Assembly: GCA_900317825.1 (NCBI GenBank)
Contig: ONIH01000027.1
Span: 1 to 42,279 of the forward strand
Length of the DNA: 42,279 bases
Direction of reading: 5' to 3'
Origin: an uncultured Lachnospiraceae bacterium
Lineage (GTDB): Bacteria > Bacillota > Clostridia > Lachnospirales > Lachnospiraceae
Below, in pieces: positions 24,594-33,900 of the stretch. The first letter of the stretch is position 1; each line of letters begins with the position of its first letter. The notes under the pieces were generated by a model that was given only the letters and a program-made list of their open reading frames with translations, did no database searches and had not been told where the DNA came from. The translations under genes and the position numbers were made by a program.

Positions 24594-25892
24594 ATGCTAA
24601 AAAGAAAAATAATCAAACGCCTAAAAGAATGGAAAGATAACCATAGTAAGTGTGCACTGCTCGTAAAGGGTGCAAGACAGGTTGGAAAGACATATATTAT
24701 AAGAGAATTTGGAAAGCAGTTCTATACCAATACTGTAGAACTGAACTTTGAGAAGGATCGCGGACTCCGCAGCATTTTTGATGGCAGTCTGGAAGTGGAT
24801 CATCTGATCCAGCAGATGTCACTTTTCATACCGGGCAGTCAGTTCATTCCAGGTGAGACTTTGATTTTTCTGGATGAGATACAGAGCTGCCCGAATGCCA
24901 GGACTGCTGTGAAGTTCCTGGCAGATGACGGACGGTTTGACGTGATCGAATCAGGCTCACTTCTGGGGATAAATTACAAGGATGTATCTTCATACCCTGT
25001 CGGTTATGAGACTCCGATAGAAATGTTTCCGCTTGATTTTGAGGAGTTTTTGTGGGCAATGGGGATAGATGAATCGGCGATTTCGGGACTGAAAGAATTC
25101 TTTGATGATCCTTCAAAGATTCCCGATGAATTAAATTCCCGTATGATCTCATATTTAAGACAGTATATTGTAATAGGCGGTATGCCGAAGGTTGTCGACA
25201 CTTTTGTCAGAACTAATAATTATAATGACGTCTTTGATCTGCAACAGGCAATCCTTGCAAATTATGCAGATGACATCACAAAATATTCGGCCGTACCTGA
25301 CAAGCCAAAGATCCGTGCATGCTTTAATTCTATTCCTGCGCAGCTAGCCAAGGAAAATACCAAATTTCAGTATTCCGTAGTAGAACACAAAGGTACTGCC
25401 AGGAAATTCGGAAGTTCAATAGAATGGCTGTCTGATGCTGGGATCATACAATTATGCCATAACGTCTCACTACCGGCATTTCCGCTCAACGCATATGAGA
25501 AAAGTGAGCAGTTCAGGGCTTATATGACTGATACCGGTCTTCTTACTGCCATGTACGGATATGACATGAAAGCAGCAATAATCCAGGACACGCTCAAAGG
25601 ACCGGCAAAAGGCGGTATTTATGAAAATCTGATAGCAGGAATGCTTGCTGTCAAAGGGATACCTTTATACTATTATCGCACAGATAATGGCTCCATAGAG
25701 ATAGAATTCCTGATAACCGATAATTCGTCTATCGTTCCTGTAGAGGTCAAGGCAAAAAATGGAAGCACTGTCTCCCTGAATAAACTGCTTGAAGACAGCT
25801 CAATTGAAAAAGGTTACAAGCTGACTTCAAAAAATGCAGGTGTATCAGGGAAAAAGATCACGCTACCGCTATATTTGGCCGTTTTTCTCTAA
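24594..25892 (+). CDS. AAA family ATPase with DUF4143 C-terminal domain
   Basis: A 432-residue protein of the widespread AAA_14/DUF4143 family, whose function is unknown. Walker A is VKGARQVGKTYII (about residues 24-36), Walker B is LIFLDEIQSCP; ESGSLLG and the VGYETPIEMFPLDFEEFL block are family signatures. The C-terminal domain ends with IEIEFLITDNSSIVPVEVKAKNG, which matches the active-site pattern of PD-(D/E)xK nucleases. Codon usage looks more A/T-rich than in neighbouring genes. It is a single plus-strand gene dropped between minus-strand genes, with direct repeats before it and a gene fragment after it, which suggests acquisition. The start has a GAGG site. Confidence 0.85.
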   Translation: MLKRKIIKRLKEWKDNHSKCALLVKGARQVGKTYIIREFGKQFYTNTVELNFEKDRGLRSIFDGSLEVDHLIQQMSLFIPGSQFIPGETLIFLDEIQSCPNARTAVKFLADDGRFDVIESGSLLGINYKDVSSYPVGYETPIEMFPLDFEEFLWAMGIDESAISGLKEFFDDPSKIPDELNSRMISYLRQYIVIGGMPKVVDTFVRTNNYNDVFDLQQAILANYADDITKYSAVPDKPKIRACFNSIPAQLAKENTKFQYSVVEHKGTARKFGSSIEWLSDAGIIQLCHNVSLPAFPLNAYEKSEQFRAYMTDTGLLTAMYGYDMKAAIIQDTLKGPAKGGIYENLIAGMLAVKGIPLYYYRTDNGSIEIEFLITDNSSIVPVEVKAKNGSTVSLNKLLEDSSIEKGYKLTSKNAGVSGKKITLPLYLAVFL

Positions 25893-26007
25893 AAGTCTCG
25901 CCACCTGCTCTGCTGTATCGGACATATTTCTCCTGGCATTAACAGGATCCATAGCTTCATCAAGTGTAGTGACTCCGCGCACTATCGGGAAGAAGGCGTA
26001 CTATCTT
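25869..26007 (-). pseudogene. remnant of an unidentified gene between larE and the ATPase
   Basis: Downstream of larE on the minus strand, one frame reads RGVTTLDEAMDPVNAR and continues NMSDTAEQVARLLEKNGQI to a TAG at 25869-25871, which has the texture of a real protein C terminus. It has no good start: just upstream in frame is a stop, while an ATG in another frame gives MKIVRLLPD before a stop, as if a frameshift separates the two. The tail overlaps the end of the convergent ATPase gene. I do not recognise the family. Best read as a gene eroded when the ATPase gene arrived. Confidence 0.4.
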
Positions 26008-26015
26008 CATACGAG

Positions 26016-26840
26016 TTATGCATTTCCCTTTGCAGCTTCATCAAGAGTCTCATTCATACTGCCTGTCCGGTAACCTGTCAGATCCATAGTCACGTATGTA
26101 AAACCATAGGATTTAAAATCGTCTGTTATCTTCTTCCTGTATTTGAGAACCTTGTCTAGATCCCTCTCGTCTACCTCGATCCTTGCCAGGTTCTCTCCAT
26201 GAATTCTGACACGTACCTGGTGAAATCCCAGATCAAGAAGAAGCTGTTCTGCCTTCTCTACCATAGACAGTTTCGGAACTGTGATCTCCTCACCGTATAC
26301 GAATCTGGACGACAGACAGGCAAAGCTCTGTTTGTTCCAGGTAGGAAGGCCAAGCCCCTTTGACAGCTCTCTTATCTCTTTCTTATACAGTTCAGCGTGT
26401 CTGAGCGGGCTTTTGATACCAAGCTCTGCTACTGCCTGAAGGCCGGGTCTGTAATCACCGTTGTCATCCATATTGGATCCTTCGGCAACAGACTCTATTC
26501 CATTCTCCCTTGCCAGTTCCAGAATTTCTGTAAAAAGCTCATGCTTACAGAGATAGCATCTGTTCGTAGGATTGTGTGAAAATCCCGGAATCGACAGTTC
26601 TTCTGAATCTACCTCAAAATGTCTGATGCCTTCCTTCTTGCAGAAATCCTCTGCCTCATGGAGTTCTCTCTTGGGAAAAGACGCTGATCTGGCAGTCACT
26701 GCAATGCACTTATCTCCGAGTACATCATGCGCTGTCTTCAGGAGAAAAGTGGAATCCACGCCCCCTGAGAAAGCCACAGCAACCGAACCTAATGAACGTA
26801 TGTAATCTTTTAAATTATTGTATTTTTCTCCTGTAGGCAT
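26016..26840 (-). CDS. larE: ATP-dependent sacrificial sulfur transferase LarE
   Basis: A 274-residue PP-loop enzyme that adenylates and thiolates the pyridinium dicarboxylate precursor of the nickel-pincer cofactor of lactate racemase. SGGVDS (25-30) is the ATP pyrophosphatase loop; PTNRCYLCK carries Cys95 and Cys98; QSFACLSSRF carries Cys175, equivalent to the sacrificed Cys176 of Lactobacillus plantarum LarE. A TTG at 26888 would give a longer frame without support. The ATG at 26840 matches the family N terminus but has no Shine-Dalgarno site; a promoter at 26848-26876 would start transcription at this codon. No larA, larB or larC is in the window. Confidence 0.88.
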   Translation of the reverse strand: MPTGEKYNNLKDYIRSLGSVAVAFSGGVDSTFLLKTAHDVLGDKCIAVTARSASFPKRELHEAEDFCKKEGIRHFEVDSEELSIPGFSHNPTNRCYLCKHELFTEILELARENGIESVAEGSNMDDNGDYRPGLQAVAELGIKSPLRHAELYKKEIRELSKGLGLPTWNKQSFACLSSRFVYGEEITVPKLSMVEKAEQLLLDLGFHQVRVRIHGENLARIEVDERDLDKVLKYRKKITDDFKSYGFTYVTMDLTGYRTGSMNETLDEAAKGNA

Positions 26841-26847
26841 GGGTGAT

Positions 26848-26876
26848 ATTTTAACGCTTTCTGATCGAGATAACAA
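26848..26876 (-). promoter_or_regulatory. larE promoter giving a leaderless transcript
   Basis: On the minus strand TTGTTA (26871-26876), 17 bases, TAAAAT (26848-26853). Seven bases past the -10 is the larE ATG (26840), so the mRNA would begin at or within a base or two of the start codon. Confidence 0.55.
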
Positions 26877-26888
26877 TATCTGTACCAA

Positions 26889-28160
26889 TTATCTCTGGCT
26901 GAAGTAGTCTCTGGCAAAGCCCATGTGCTGTACGACTTCCATCGTGCCCTGATACTTTCCGTCCTTGTCTCTTACTGCCATGTAACGGATCAGTACAGGC
27001 TCACCGCCACGCTCATTCCAGATATCTATCGAGTCCTTTTCTCCGCTCTTCAGCTCTGAGATGACCATGCGTACCATCGGCTCGACCTTAGGCGGATGGC
27101 AGGTATATACTTCTCTGTCAAGCGCAGCGAGCGGCCTCTTGAAGAGCTTCGTTCCCTCGTTCTGATTGAAGTAGCGGTTTATGTCGTCATCATCTATAAA
27201 GGTGATCTCGAGTGGGATCGTATCGAGCATTGCATTCAGCTGTTCCTTTGAAAAATGGCCTGAAGGCAGCACTATCTCATCAGTATTTCCGTTTATCCGA
27301 GCTTCTACAGCCGCATCCTTCCACTCCGGAACCGGCTCTATCAGGCAGAACTCATAGTCCTTCATGTCCCTTGCTATGCCTTTCCAGACCTCCTCTGAGA
27401 AATTCTTTGCGCAGAGCGGCAGGAGGATATTATTTTCTTTGTAGACCATTTCCTCGGCACGGGTCAGAACCTTATCCATTCTCGACTGCCAGGCCTCTTC
27501 TTCCATGCGGTCGGCATTTTTCTCTGCCTCACTGTAGAGCGTCTTCATCTCATCGCGGATCTCATCGTCGACACCCCACATCACATCGGACGGACCAGAA
27601 AATCCGTAGTCCTTCTTCAGCACCGGATAGAGCAGGTCTCCCTTCTTCGCATAGTGGACTGCTATCTGCCTTGTCTTATCGAAAGTCTTTAATACATCCT
27701 TTTTCTCAGAAAGTGCCTTTCGCATTTCTTTAAGCTGCTTTTCAACGGCCTGGTTCTCCAGATAGAATATCTGAAGCGGGTGACCTTCGATCTGCCTTAA
27801 TTTTTCAAAAGTATCATCTGCCCCGTCTGTCCTGTGGAGAGTATCGGCTGCCTTGCCTTTATTCAGATGCTCTATGGCTTCCTGCTGTTCCCTGCTGAGC
27901 GACTCCTGCACTGCTTTTTCAGCGTTATCTATCTGCTCCTGTCTCGTGGCTCCGTGAAAAAGTGCTGAGTGCACGTCACACAGTCTCTGGACATCACTTA
28001 TCGGAGTGCCTGATTCTATAAGCGTCTGCTCAGCCTTAGCGATCTCAGCCGCATCCACGTCGCTGAAATTCTTCACGAAATCAGCTCTTACAGTCTCTAA
28101 GTCCTCTCCCTCACTCAGTCTCTTTACATAATCCTTAAGAAGCTCTGTCCTGTCTGCCAT
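26889..28160 (-). CDS. DUF438 / hemerythrin-like / PAS protein
   Basis: A 423-residue cytoplasmic protein. The N-terminal part (about 1-75: LLKDYVKRLSEGEDLETVRA onward, ending CDVHSALFHG) is DUF438. A helical hemerythrin-like region follows, with candidate metal ligands in EGHPLQIFYLENQ, AVHYAKKGDLLYP and YKENNILLPLC. The C-terminal 110 residues are a PAS domain (ITFIDDDDINRYFNQNEG to YQGTMEVVQHMG). Proteins of this layout are common in anaerobes and are thought to sense oxygen, NO or redox state, but the ligand here is not shown. A frame open to 28250 is rejected: ATG at 28160 has GGAGGT. A palindrome sits upstream at 28230-28245. Confidence 0.88.
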   Translation of the reverse strand: MADRTELLKDYVKRLSEGEDLETVRADFVKNFSDVDAAEIAKAEQTLIESGTPISDVQRLCDVHSALFHGATRQEQIDNAEKAVQESLSREQQEAIEHLNKGKAADTLHRTDGADDTFEKLRQIEGHPLQIFYLENQAVEKQLKEMRKALSEKKDVLKTFDKTRQIAVHYAKKGDLLYPVLKKDYGFSGPSDVMWGVDDEIRDEMKTLYSEAEKNADRMEEEAWQSRMDKVLTRAEEMVYKENNILLPLCAKNFSEEVWKGIARDMKDYEFCLIEPVPEWKDAAVEARINGNTDEIVLPSGHFSKEQLNAMLDTIPLEITFIDDDDINRYFNQNEGTKLFKRPLAALDREVYTCHPPKVEPMVRMVISELKSGEKDSIDIWNERGGEPVLIRYMAVRDKDGKYQGTMEVVQHMGFARDYFSQR

Positions 28161-28229
28161 ATCATTAACCTCCGTATGTATATCTTTTTCTTTATGAAAA
28201 AAATATATCACGAAGTCGTAGTTTTGGTA

Positions 28230-28245
28230 CGTTGCATTTACAACG
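28230..28245. promoter_or_regulatory. palindrome upstream of the DUF438 gene
   Basis: CGTTG-CATTTA-CAACG is a perfect 5-bp inverted repeat with a 6-bp spacer. It lies 70 bases upstream of the DUF438 start, near a possible extended -10 (TGATATATT on the minus strand), and is a candidate operator. Confidence 0.4.
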
Positions 28246-28268
28246 CACAAGCTTTATAAATTCACTGT

Positions 28269-28862
28269 CTATCCGTCTATCAGTTCTCCGCTCTTCAGGT
28301 GCTTATCGAGGATCTCACGGGTGACTTCGTAGAGAGAAGCTGACGCAGCCTTCGTGCCGTCCTGTCTGCCTCTTACCTGGCTGTATGAGACTCCGTGCTC
28401 AGTCCAGTCGCTTCCGCCGTTTGAGTCATTTAAGAGAAGCGGCTGGAGATTATCCATAGCTCTGGCAAATCTCGCCTCCGGAGTCTTCCTCTCCTGGAAC
28501 TCTTCGAAGATAGCCCGCAGGTCCTTCGCCTGGTCTTCAGGCAGCAGTGAAAAAATCCGGTCAGCCGCCTTTTCTTCCCTGTCCTCCTGGGTCTTCTTCC
28601 CCTCCTCATCATACGCATAGGTGTCCCCCGCATCGATCTCCACTATGTCATGGATAAGACACATGATCATCGTGCGGCCCACATCTATTTTTTCATCGGA
28701 GTACTCGCTCAGCAGATATGTCATCAGTGCCATGTGCCACGCATGCTCGGCATCATTTTCATTTCTGCCATGGTTCGTCAGATGTGTCTGGCGGAATACA
28801 TTTTTTTCTTTGTCAGCTTCAAGGATAAAATCCTTCTGTTTCTCAAATCTTTCTCTGTCCAT
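28269..28862 (-). CDS. HD-domain phosphohydrolase (YfbR-like)
   Basis: A 197-residue HD-family metal-dependent phosphohydrolase, related to 5'-deoxynucleotidases. The metal-binding residues are visible in order: NDAEHAWHMALM, MCLIHDIVEIDAGD (the HD pair) and FARAMDNLQPLLLN (late Asp). The start codon follows the cobU-like stop directly (TAAATG), so the two are translationally coupled, and it is the last gene of the pncB operon. Substrate is probably a nucleoside monophosphate; an NAD- or cobamide-related nucleotide is possible from context, but that is inference. Confidence 0.88.
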   Translation of the reverse strand: MDRERFEKQKDFILEADKEKNVFRQTHLTNHGRNENDAEHAWHMALMTYLLSEYSDEKIDVGRTMIMCLIHDIVEIDAGDTYAYDEEGKKTQEDREEKAADRIFSLLPEDQAKDLRAIFEEFQERKTPEARFARAMDNLQPLLLNDSNGGSDWTEHGVSYSQVRGRQDGTKAASASLYEVTREILDKHLKSGELIDG

Positions 28863-29366
28863 TTACTTCACCTTCACCGGGATTCCCGCTATGACTTCAG
28901 TAACCTCACTGTACTGTGCAAGCCATGAGTGGAGCTGTCCCAGAATACGCATATAGTCTTCGGTCAGCGGATCGTAGTCCATCCCCGATGAAAAAATATC
29001 GTCGGATACGACTACCAGATCACCGGCACTTTTTATCAGGTGCTCCAGGTCATTTTTTACAAGACCATAGGCATCCGCATTTACTTTTCCATCGGATGAG
29101 AACATCCTGTCAGCCAGGAGATTCGGGAGGTCTTCTAAGAGAATGTCCGCTCCCTCCGGTATTTTTATCTGTGAAAAATCACCGGTGCTTTCCATAGTGA
29201 CAAATCCCTTGTCTGCCCGGCGTCTTCTGTGCCGTTCTATCCTCATGCGGTTAGCGTCGTTATAAGGCATTGTCGCCAGATATAGTTTTACGGGAGAGTC
29301 TTTTAAGAGGCTCTCCGCATAGTCGCTCTTTCCGCTTCCGCTTCCACCGTAAACCAAACTGATCAT
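28863..29366 (-). CDS. CobU-like adenosylcobinamide kinase/guanylyltransferase
   Basis: A 167-residue P-loop protein of the CobU family, which phosphorylates adenosylcobinamide and attaches GMP on the way to cobalamin. It shows YGGSGSGKSDYAE (P-loop), ATMPYNDANRMRIERHRRRR with His46 at the guanylylated histidine position, ILLEDLPNLLADRMF, LVVVSDDIFSSGM and the closing VIAGIPVKVK. The middle is divergent: CobU usually has TNEVG where this has SDDIF. The start is poorly supported: there is no clear Shine-Dalgarno and TATAAT directly abuts the ATG. It lies between pncB and the HD gene; no other cobalamin gene is seen, so the role could have shifted. Confidence 0.75.
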   Translation of the reverse strand: MISLVYGGSGSGKSDYAESLLKDSPVKLYLATMPYNDANRMRIERHRRRRADKGFVTMESTGDFSQIKIPEGADILLEDLPNLLADRMFSSDGKVNADAYGLVKNDLEHLIKSAGDLVVVSDDIFSSGMDYDPLTEDYMRILGQLHSWLAQYSEVTEVIAGIPVKVK

Positions 29367-29410
29367 ATTATACTATATCCGTGAAAATTTCTCTGGTGTA
29401 TTTTCTTATG

Positions 29411-30868
29411 TCAGCTGATATGTCCAGATTCCTCGAGCATATCCATCTTCAGTTCGTAATACTTCGGGCTCATGTCGACGTAGTGGCGGTGCGGGTTCTC
29501 AAAACGCTGCTCCTCAGGCCAGATCTCATTATCGAGCTGGTCACGCACGTATTTCTGGATCTCTCTTACCGAAGGGAGCTCCCTTTCGAACTTTCCGTCT
29601 TTCATCACGAGCTGCTGTAAGGACTTCGCGCTGCAGTCCGTAAACTCCCTGACCTTCCACGGCTCTATAGGATCTACGAATCTGTACGGCTTTCTCATAT
29701 CCACTTCTTCGCCATGTCCAGTGATCAGGTCTGCTATAGCATGTCCGCACTTGTCGTAGATACGGTAGACATCCTTTATCCCAGGATTCGTGATCTTCTC
29801 GACTGAATCGGAGATTTTGATCCTCGGTTCGAACTTTCCGTTCTCTTCTACCGCACAGAGTTTGAAGACTGCTCCAAATACCGGCTCCGAACGGCTCGTG
29901 ATAAGGCGTTCACCGACTCCGAAGGAATCGACCTTGCCACCCTGATCCAGGATAGAACGGATAGTGTATTCGTCAAGGCTGTTTGAGATGACTATCTTCG
30001 CATTCGTAAAGCCTGCTGCATCCAGCATTTCCCGCGACTTCTGTGTCAGGTATCCCAAGTCTCCGGAATCTATCCTGATACCGAAGTTCGTGCTCCTGAT
30101 GCCCTTGTCACGCATCTCCTTAAATACCTGGATGGCGTGCGGAACGCCCTGCTTTAACACATCGTAGGTGTCTACTAAAAGGATGCAGTTATCCGGATAG
30201 ATAGAGGCGAATTTCCTGAAGGCTGTCAGCTCATCCTTATAGAACATGATAAAACTGTGAGCCATCGTACCGCCTACCGGAATGTCAAAATACTGTCCAG
30301 CTGAGACTGTAGCAGTTCCTTTAACGCCTCCGATAAATGCTGCCCTTGCTCCATAGATAGCAGCGTCGTTATTATGCGCTCTTCTGGCTCCGAAGTCAGA
30401 TACGGCTCTGCCTCCAGCCGAGCGGACTATACGCTGCGCCTTCGTAGCTATAAGGCTCTGGTGGTTTACCTGGGCTAAGATCTCAGTTTCTACCAGCTGT
30501 GCCTCGACTAATGGAGCGACCACTGTAACTACAGGCTCTCCCGGATACATGATCGTCCCTTCCGGATACGCATACAAGTCACCTGTGAATTTAAAATCCC
30601 TCAGATACTCTAAGAACTTCTCATCGAACTGATGAAGTCCTCTCAGATACTCTATATCTTCGTCCTCGAAATGCATTCCCTGTAAGTATTCTACTATCTG
30701 CTCGAGCCCGGCAAAAATAGAGAAGCCTCCACCATCGGGATTTTTTCTATAGAAGACATCAAAGGCAACCCTTGTGTCCTCGTTCTCCGAAAGGAAGTAC
30801 CCGTTTGCCATAGTAAGCTCATACAGGTCCATCATCATCGAGATATTTCTCTTGTCATAAATATTCAT
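29411..30868 (-). CDS. pncB: nicotinate phosphoribosyltransferase
   Basis: A 485-residue enzyme joining nicotinate to PRPP to give nicotinate mononucleotide in NAD salvage. DLYELTMANGYF is the N-terminal signature, SDFGARRAHNNDAAIYGARA and GTMAHSFIMFY are the substrate region (with the phosphorylatable-histidine neighbourhood), and STNFGIRIDSGDLGYL is the PRPP-binding barrel edge. Length is normal. A frame open to 30988 crosses the promoter region; ATG at 30868 has GAGGTGA. First gene of the pncB > cobU-like > HD set. Its product is also a substrate for lower-ligand activation in cobalamin synthesis, which may explain the CobU-like neighbour. Confidence 0.95.
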   Translation of the reverse strand: MNIYDKRNISMMMDLYELTMANGYFLSENEDTRVAFDVFYRKNPDGGGFSIFAGLEQIVEYLQGMHFEDEDIEYLRGLHQFDEKFLEYLRDFKFTGDLYAYPEGTIMYPGEPVVTVVAPLVEAQLVETEILAQVNHQSLIATKAQRIVRSAGGRAVSDFGARRAHNNDAAIYGARAAFIGGVKGTATVSAGQYFDIPVGGTMAHSFIMFYKDELTAFRKFASIYPDNCILLVDTYDVLKQGVPHAIQVFKEMRDKGIRSTNFGIRIDSGDLGYLTQKSREMLDAAGFTNAKIVISNSLDEYTIRSILDQGGKVDSFGVGERLITSRSEPVFGAVFKLCAVEENGKFEPRIKISDSVEKITNPGIKDVYRIYDKCGHAIADLITGHGEEVDMRKPYRFVDPIEPWKVREFTDCSAKSLQQLVMKDGKFERELPSVREIQKYVRDQLDNEIWPEEQRFENPHRHYVDMSPKYYELKMDMLEESGHIS

Positions 30869-30901
30869 AGCGTCACCTCGCACGCAAAAATTTTCTTTCT
30901 G

Positions 30902-30934
30902 ATTATACCACAAAACTCTGACAAGTGATATAAT
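30902..30934. promoter_or_regulatory. divergent extended -10 promoters, pncB and the FIST kinase
   Basis: Minus strand: TGGTATAAT with TATAAT at 30902-30907, for pncB. Plus strand: TGATATAAT with TATAAT at 30929-30934, for the kinase. Neither has a convincing -35; both rely on an extended -10. Each -10 lies in the other promoter's upstream region, so the two polymerases would interfere. Confidence 0.6.
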
Positions 30935-30972
30935 GGGGAAGTAACTGAAAAGACCCTTACGGGAGGGGCTAT

Positions 30973-33900
30973 ATGATACAGCGTACATCTGAATTATACA
31001 GTAAAAAGGCGCTCTCCGACTTCGTAGTCGACAGCGTAAAGGTACATATCCTTAGTCTTTCAGACGACATTTTTAATCCGAGGCAGGTGACTCCTGAAGA
31101 GCTTCAGGATAAGGCCCTGCTCCAGCTTTTTACTCTGAATATCCATGAGGAAGACCTTCTTCCTATCGTCCATCAGTTAAAAAATGACTACCCGTGGCTT
31201 CATACCATAGTGATGAGCGAATTCGGAAACCAGGATTTCACAAAGGACTTATCTGCCGCCGAACCCGCCATTTCCGCAAGCTACATAGGCATGTCAGACG
31301 GACATATACAGATACTCAGCGAGGACGCACTTAAGACTCCTGTAGACCAGATAGCCAGAAAACTGTCAAAGCGTCTCGGGAAGATCTCCGACCTCAAGGG
31401 AGTTGAAACCCTGGGGAGCGGGCTATATATGCCTGTGGATCAGATCCTCCACGACATAGAGAGACATTTTCATCCGATACCATTTTTTGGGACAAAGGCA
31501 CAGATCTCGTATTTCGGGTTCGGAGATGTAGGAATCCCTTTTATCATCATAGACGGTGAGCTCTATCATTCATCGATGAACCTGGTGGCTTTTTCCGGTC
31601 AGAAACTGTGTGTAGACGCGAAGGTCCAGATCGGATGGAAGCCTATCGGAAAGGCATTTGCTATCGAATCAGAACCCATAGCAAAGGACGGCCATGTCCC
31701 TGATCAGATAGCTACAGACGGCAGCATAAACATACCCGGAGATGTCAGGATAAAGACTCTCGACGGAAGGCCTGCGATCGACATATACCAGAAGTATCTG
31801 GGAATTTCACCTGACCAGTGTGAAGTCGAAAACACCTGCGAATTCCCGTTCCTTATCACGAGAAACGGTCATCTGATAGGCAGAGTTCCTATAGCATATG
31901 GAGATGACGGTTCTATCTGCTTTGACGGGCTTCTGATGGAAGGCGACACTCTCCGCCTCTCCTACGGAAAAAAGGCTGAGATCCTGCAGATTGCTTACGA
32001 AGACGCTGCAAGCCTCGAAGATTTTAATGTACAGGCGGCATTCATGTTCGTCTGCGCGAACCTGACAGTATTTTTAAAAGAAGATGCCTTAGATCAGATA
32101 AAGGCATATGGCAAATACGCCCCGAATCTCCAGTATGTACACGGCGACTGCGAGATCTACGAGCAGAACGGCTGTGGCGGCACCTATAATACCTCACTCG
32201 TCAGGGTATTCATGCGTGAGGGCGAAGCTGCAGTCCATAAGGAAACAGCATCCTGTAAGTCAGAGAATTCTGAATCACTTCAGAAAAAAGCTCCTACCCT
32301 TCCGTATACTCCGGGCAGGACAGAGATACCTCTCCAGGAGAGGCTTGTGAATTTCCTTGAAGCGATGACCGGAGACCTCGTGAATCTGAACGAGGCATAT
32401 AAGGAAATGGCTGAGGAGGCCGATGCCGCGAACCACGCGAAGTCCTCGTTCCTGTCGAACGTCTCCCATGAGATCCGCACTCCTATGAACGCCATCCTCG
32501 GAATGAACGAGATGATCCAGCGTGAGTGCAAGGACGAAAGCATTCTCGCATATTCAAACGATATAGCTTCGGCTGGAAATACGCTGCTCGGCATCATAAA
32601 CGATATCCTCGATTTTTCAAAGATAGAGGCAGGGAAGCTGAAGCTTATGCCAGTCGAATACGATGTCGCTTCTCTATTAAACGACCTGGTAAATATGATA
32701 AAAAAGCGCGCCGATGACAAGGGGCTCAAACTAAAGCTCGACATCGACGAGAATGTCCCGAGGTATCTGTACGGCGACGAGATCCGCATAAAGCAGATCA
32801 TCACGAATATCCTGACTAATGCAGTCAAATACACGCCTGACGGTTCAGTGACGCTGACTTTCCGTCTCCTGTCAAAAACAGACGGGCAGGCCAGAATACA
32901 TGTCTCCGTAAAGGATACCGGTATCGGCATACAAAAAGAAGACCTTCCGAAGCTGTTCGAAGCCTTTGAGAGGATTGACGAGGCAAAGAACCGGACCATC
33001 GAGGGAACCGGTCTTGGAATGAATATCACGAGCCAGCTCCTTCACATGATGGGTTCGGAGATCCAGGTGAATTCAGTCTATGGAAAGAGCTCTGATTTTT
33101 ACTTTGATATAGATCAGAAGATCATCCAGGACACTCCGATAGGTGATATAAATAAAGCACTACTGCGTGAGAAGACAAAGCATGAAGACTACCAGGAGAG
33201 CTTCACCGCTCCAGAAGCTTCCGTTCTCTGCGTAGACGATACGACAATGAATCTCGTCGTATTTAAAGACCTGCTGAAGGACACAGAAGTGCAGATAGAT
33301 ACCGCAGAGAGCGGCGAAGAAGCTCTGCGGATGGTCCAGGCGAAAAAGTACGACATGATCTTCATGGATCACAGGATGCCTCACATGGACGGAGTAGAAT
33401 GCCTGAATGCCATGAAGGCACTTCCTTTTGAGAAAAATCTCTCGTCTGCGGCTCCTGTCGTGGCTCTGACGGCGAACGCTGTCTCCGGAATGCGCGAGTT
33501 CTACTTCAAGTCCGGATTCGACAGCTACCTGACAAAGCCTATAAACTCATCTGAGCTGGAAGCCCTTATGATAAAGCTGCTTCCGGTAAGCAAGGTCCAC
33601 CGTATCGAAGCTCCGAAGAAAAAAAAGCAGGAAAACACTTCTCTTCCGGAATGGCTCACTTCGATAAAAGAGATAGACACTGAAGCCGGCCTTACGAACT
33701 GCGGCGGAGTCGATGGCTATATGTACGTCATCGGAGTCTATGTCGAAAGCCTCGACCTGAACTACCGCCAGATCGAGAATTTTTTCAATGAAGAGGACTG
33801 GAAAAATTATACGATAAAGGTCCATGCCCTGAAGTCTTCATCGCGCATCATCGGTGCCATGCAGCTTTCAGAAGAGGCGAAGGAGCTCGAAGCTCTTGGC

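Noticed and set aside
26841-26888. TTG start extending LarE by 16 residues
   Set aside because: The extra residues cover a good promoter and do not resemble the family's N terminus.
27212-27733. 173-codon plus-strand frame in the DUF438 gene
   Set aside because: Composition (Ser, Pro, His, Arg) is that of a mirror frame and the opposite strand encodes a clear protein.
32280-33029. 249-codon open frame opposite the FIST kinase
   Set aside because: It is antisense to the conserved HisKA/HATPase region, serine- and phenylalanine-rich as expected for a mirror frame, and has no ribosome site.
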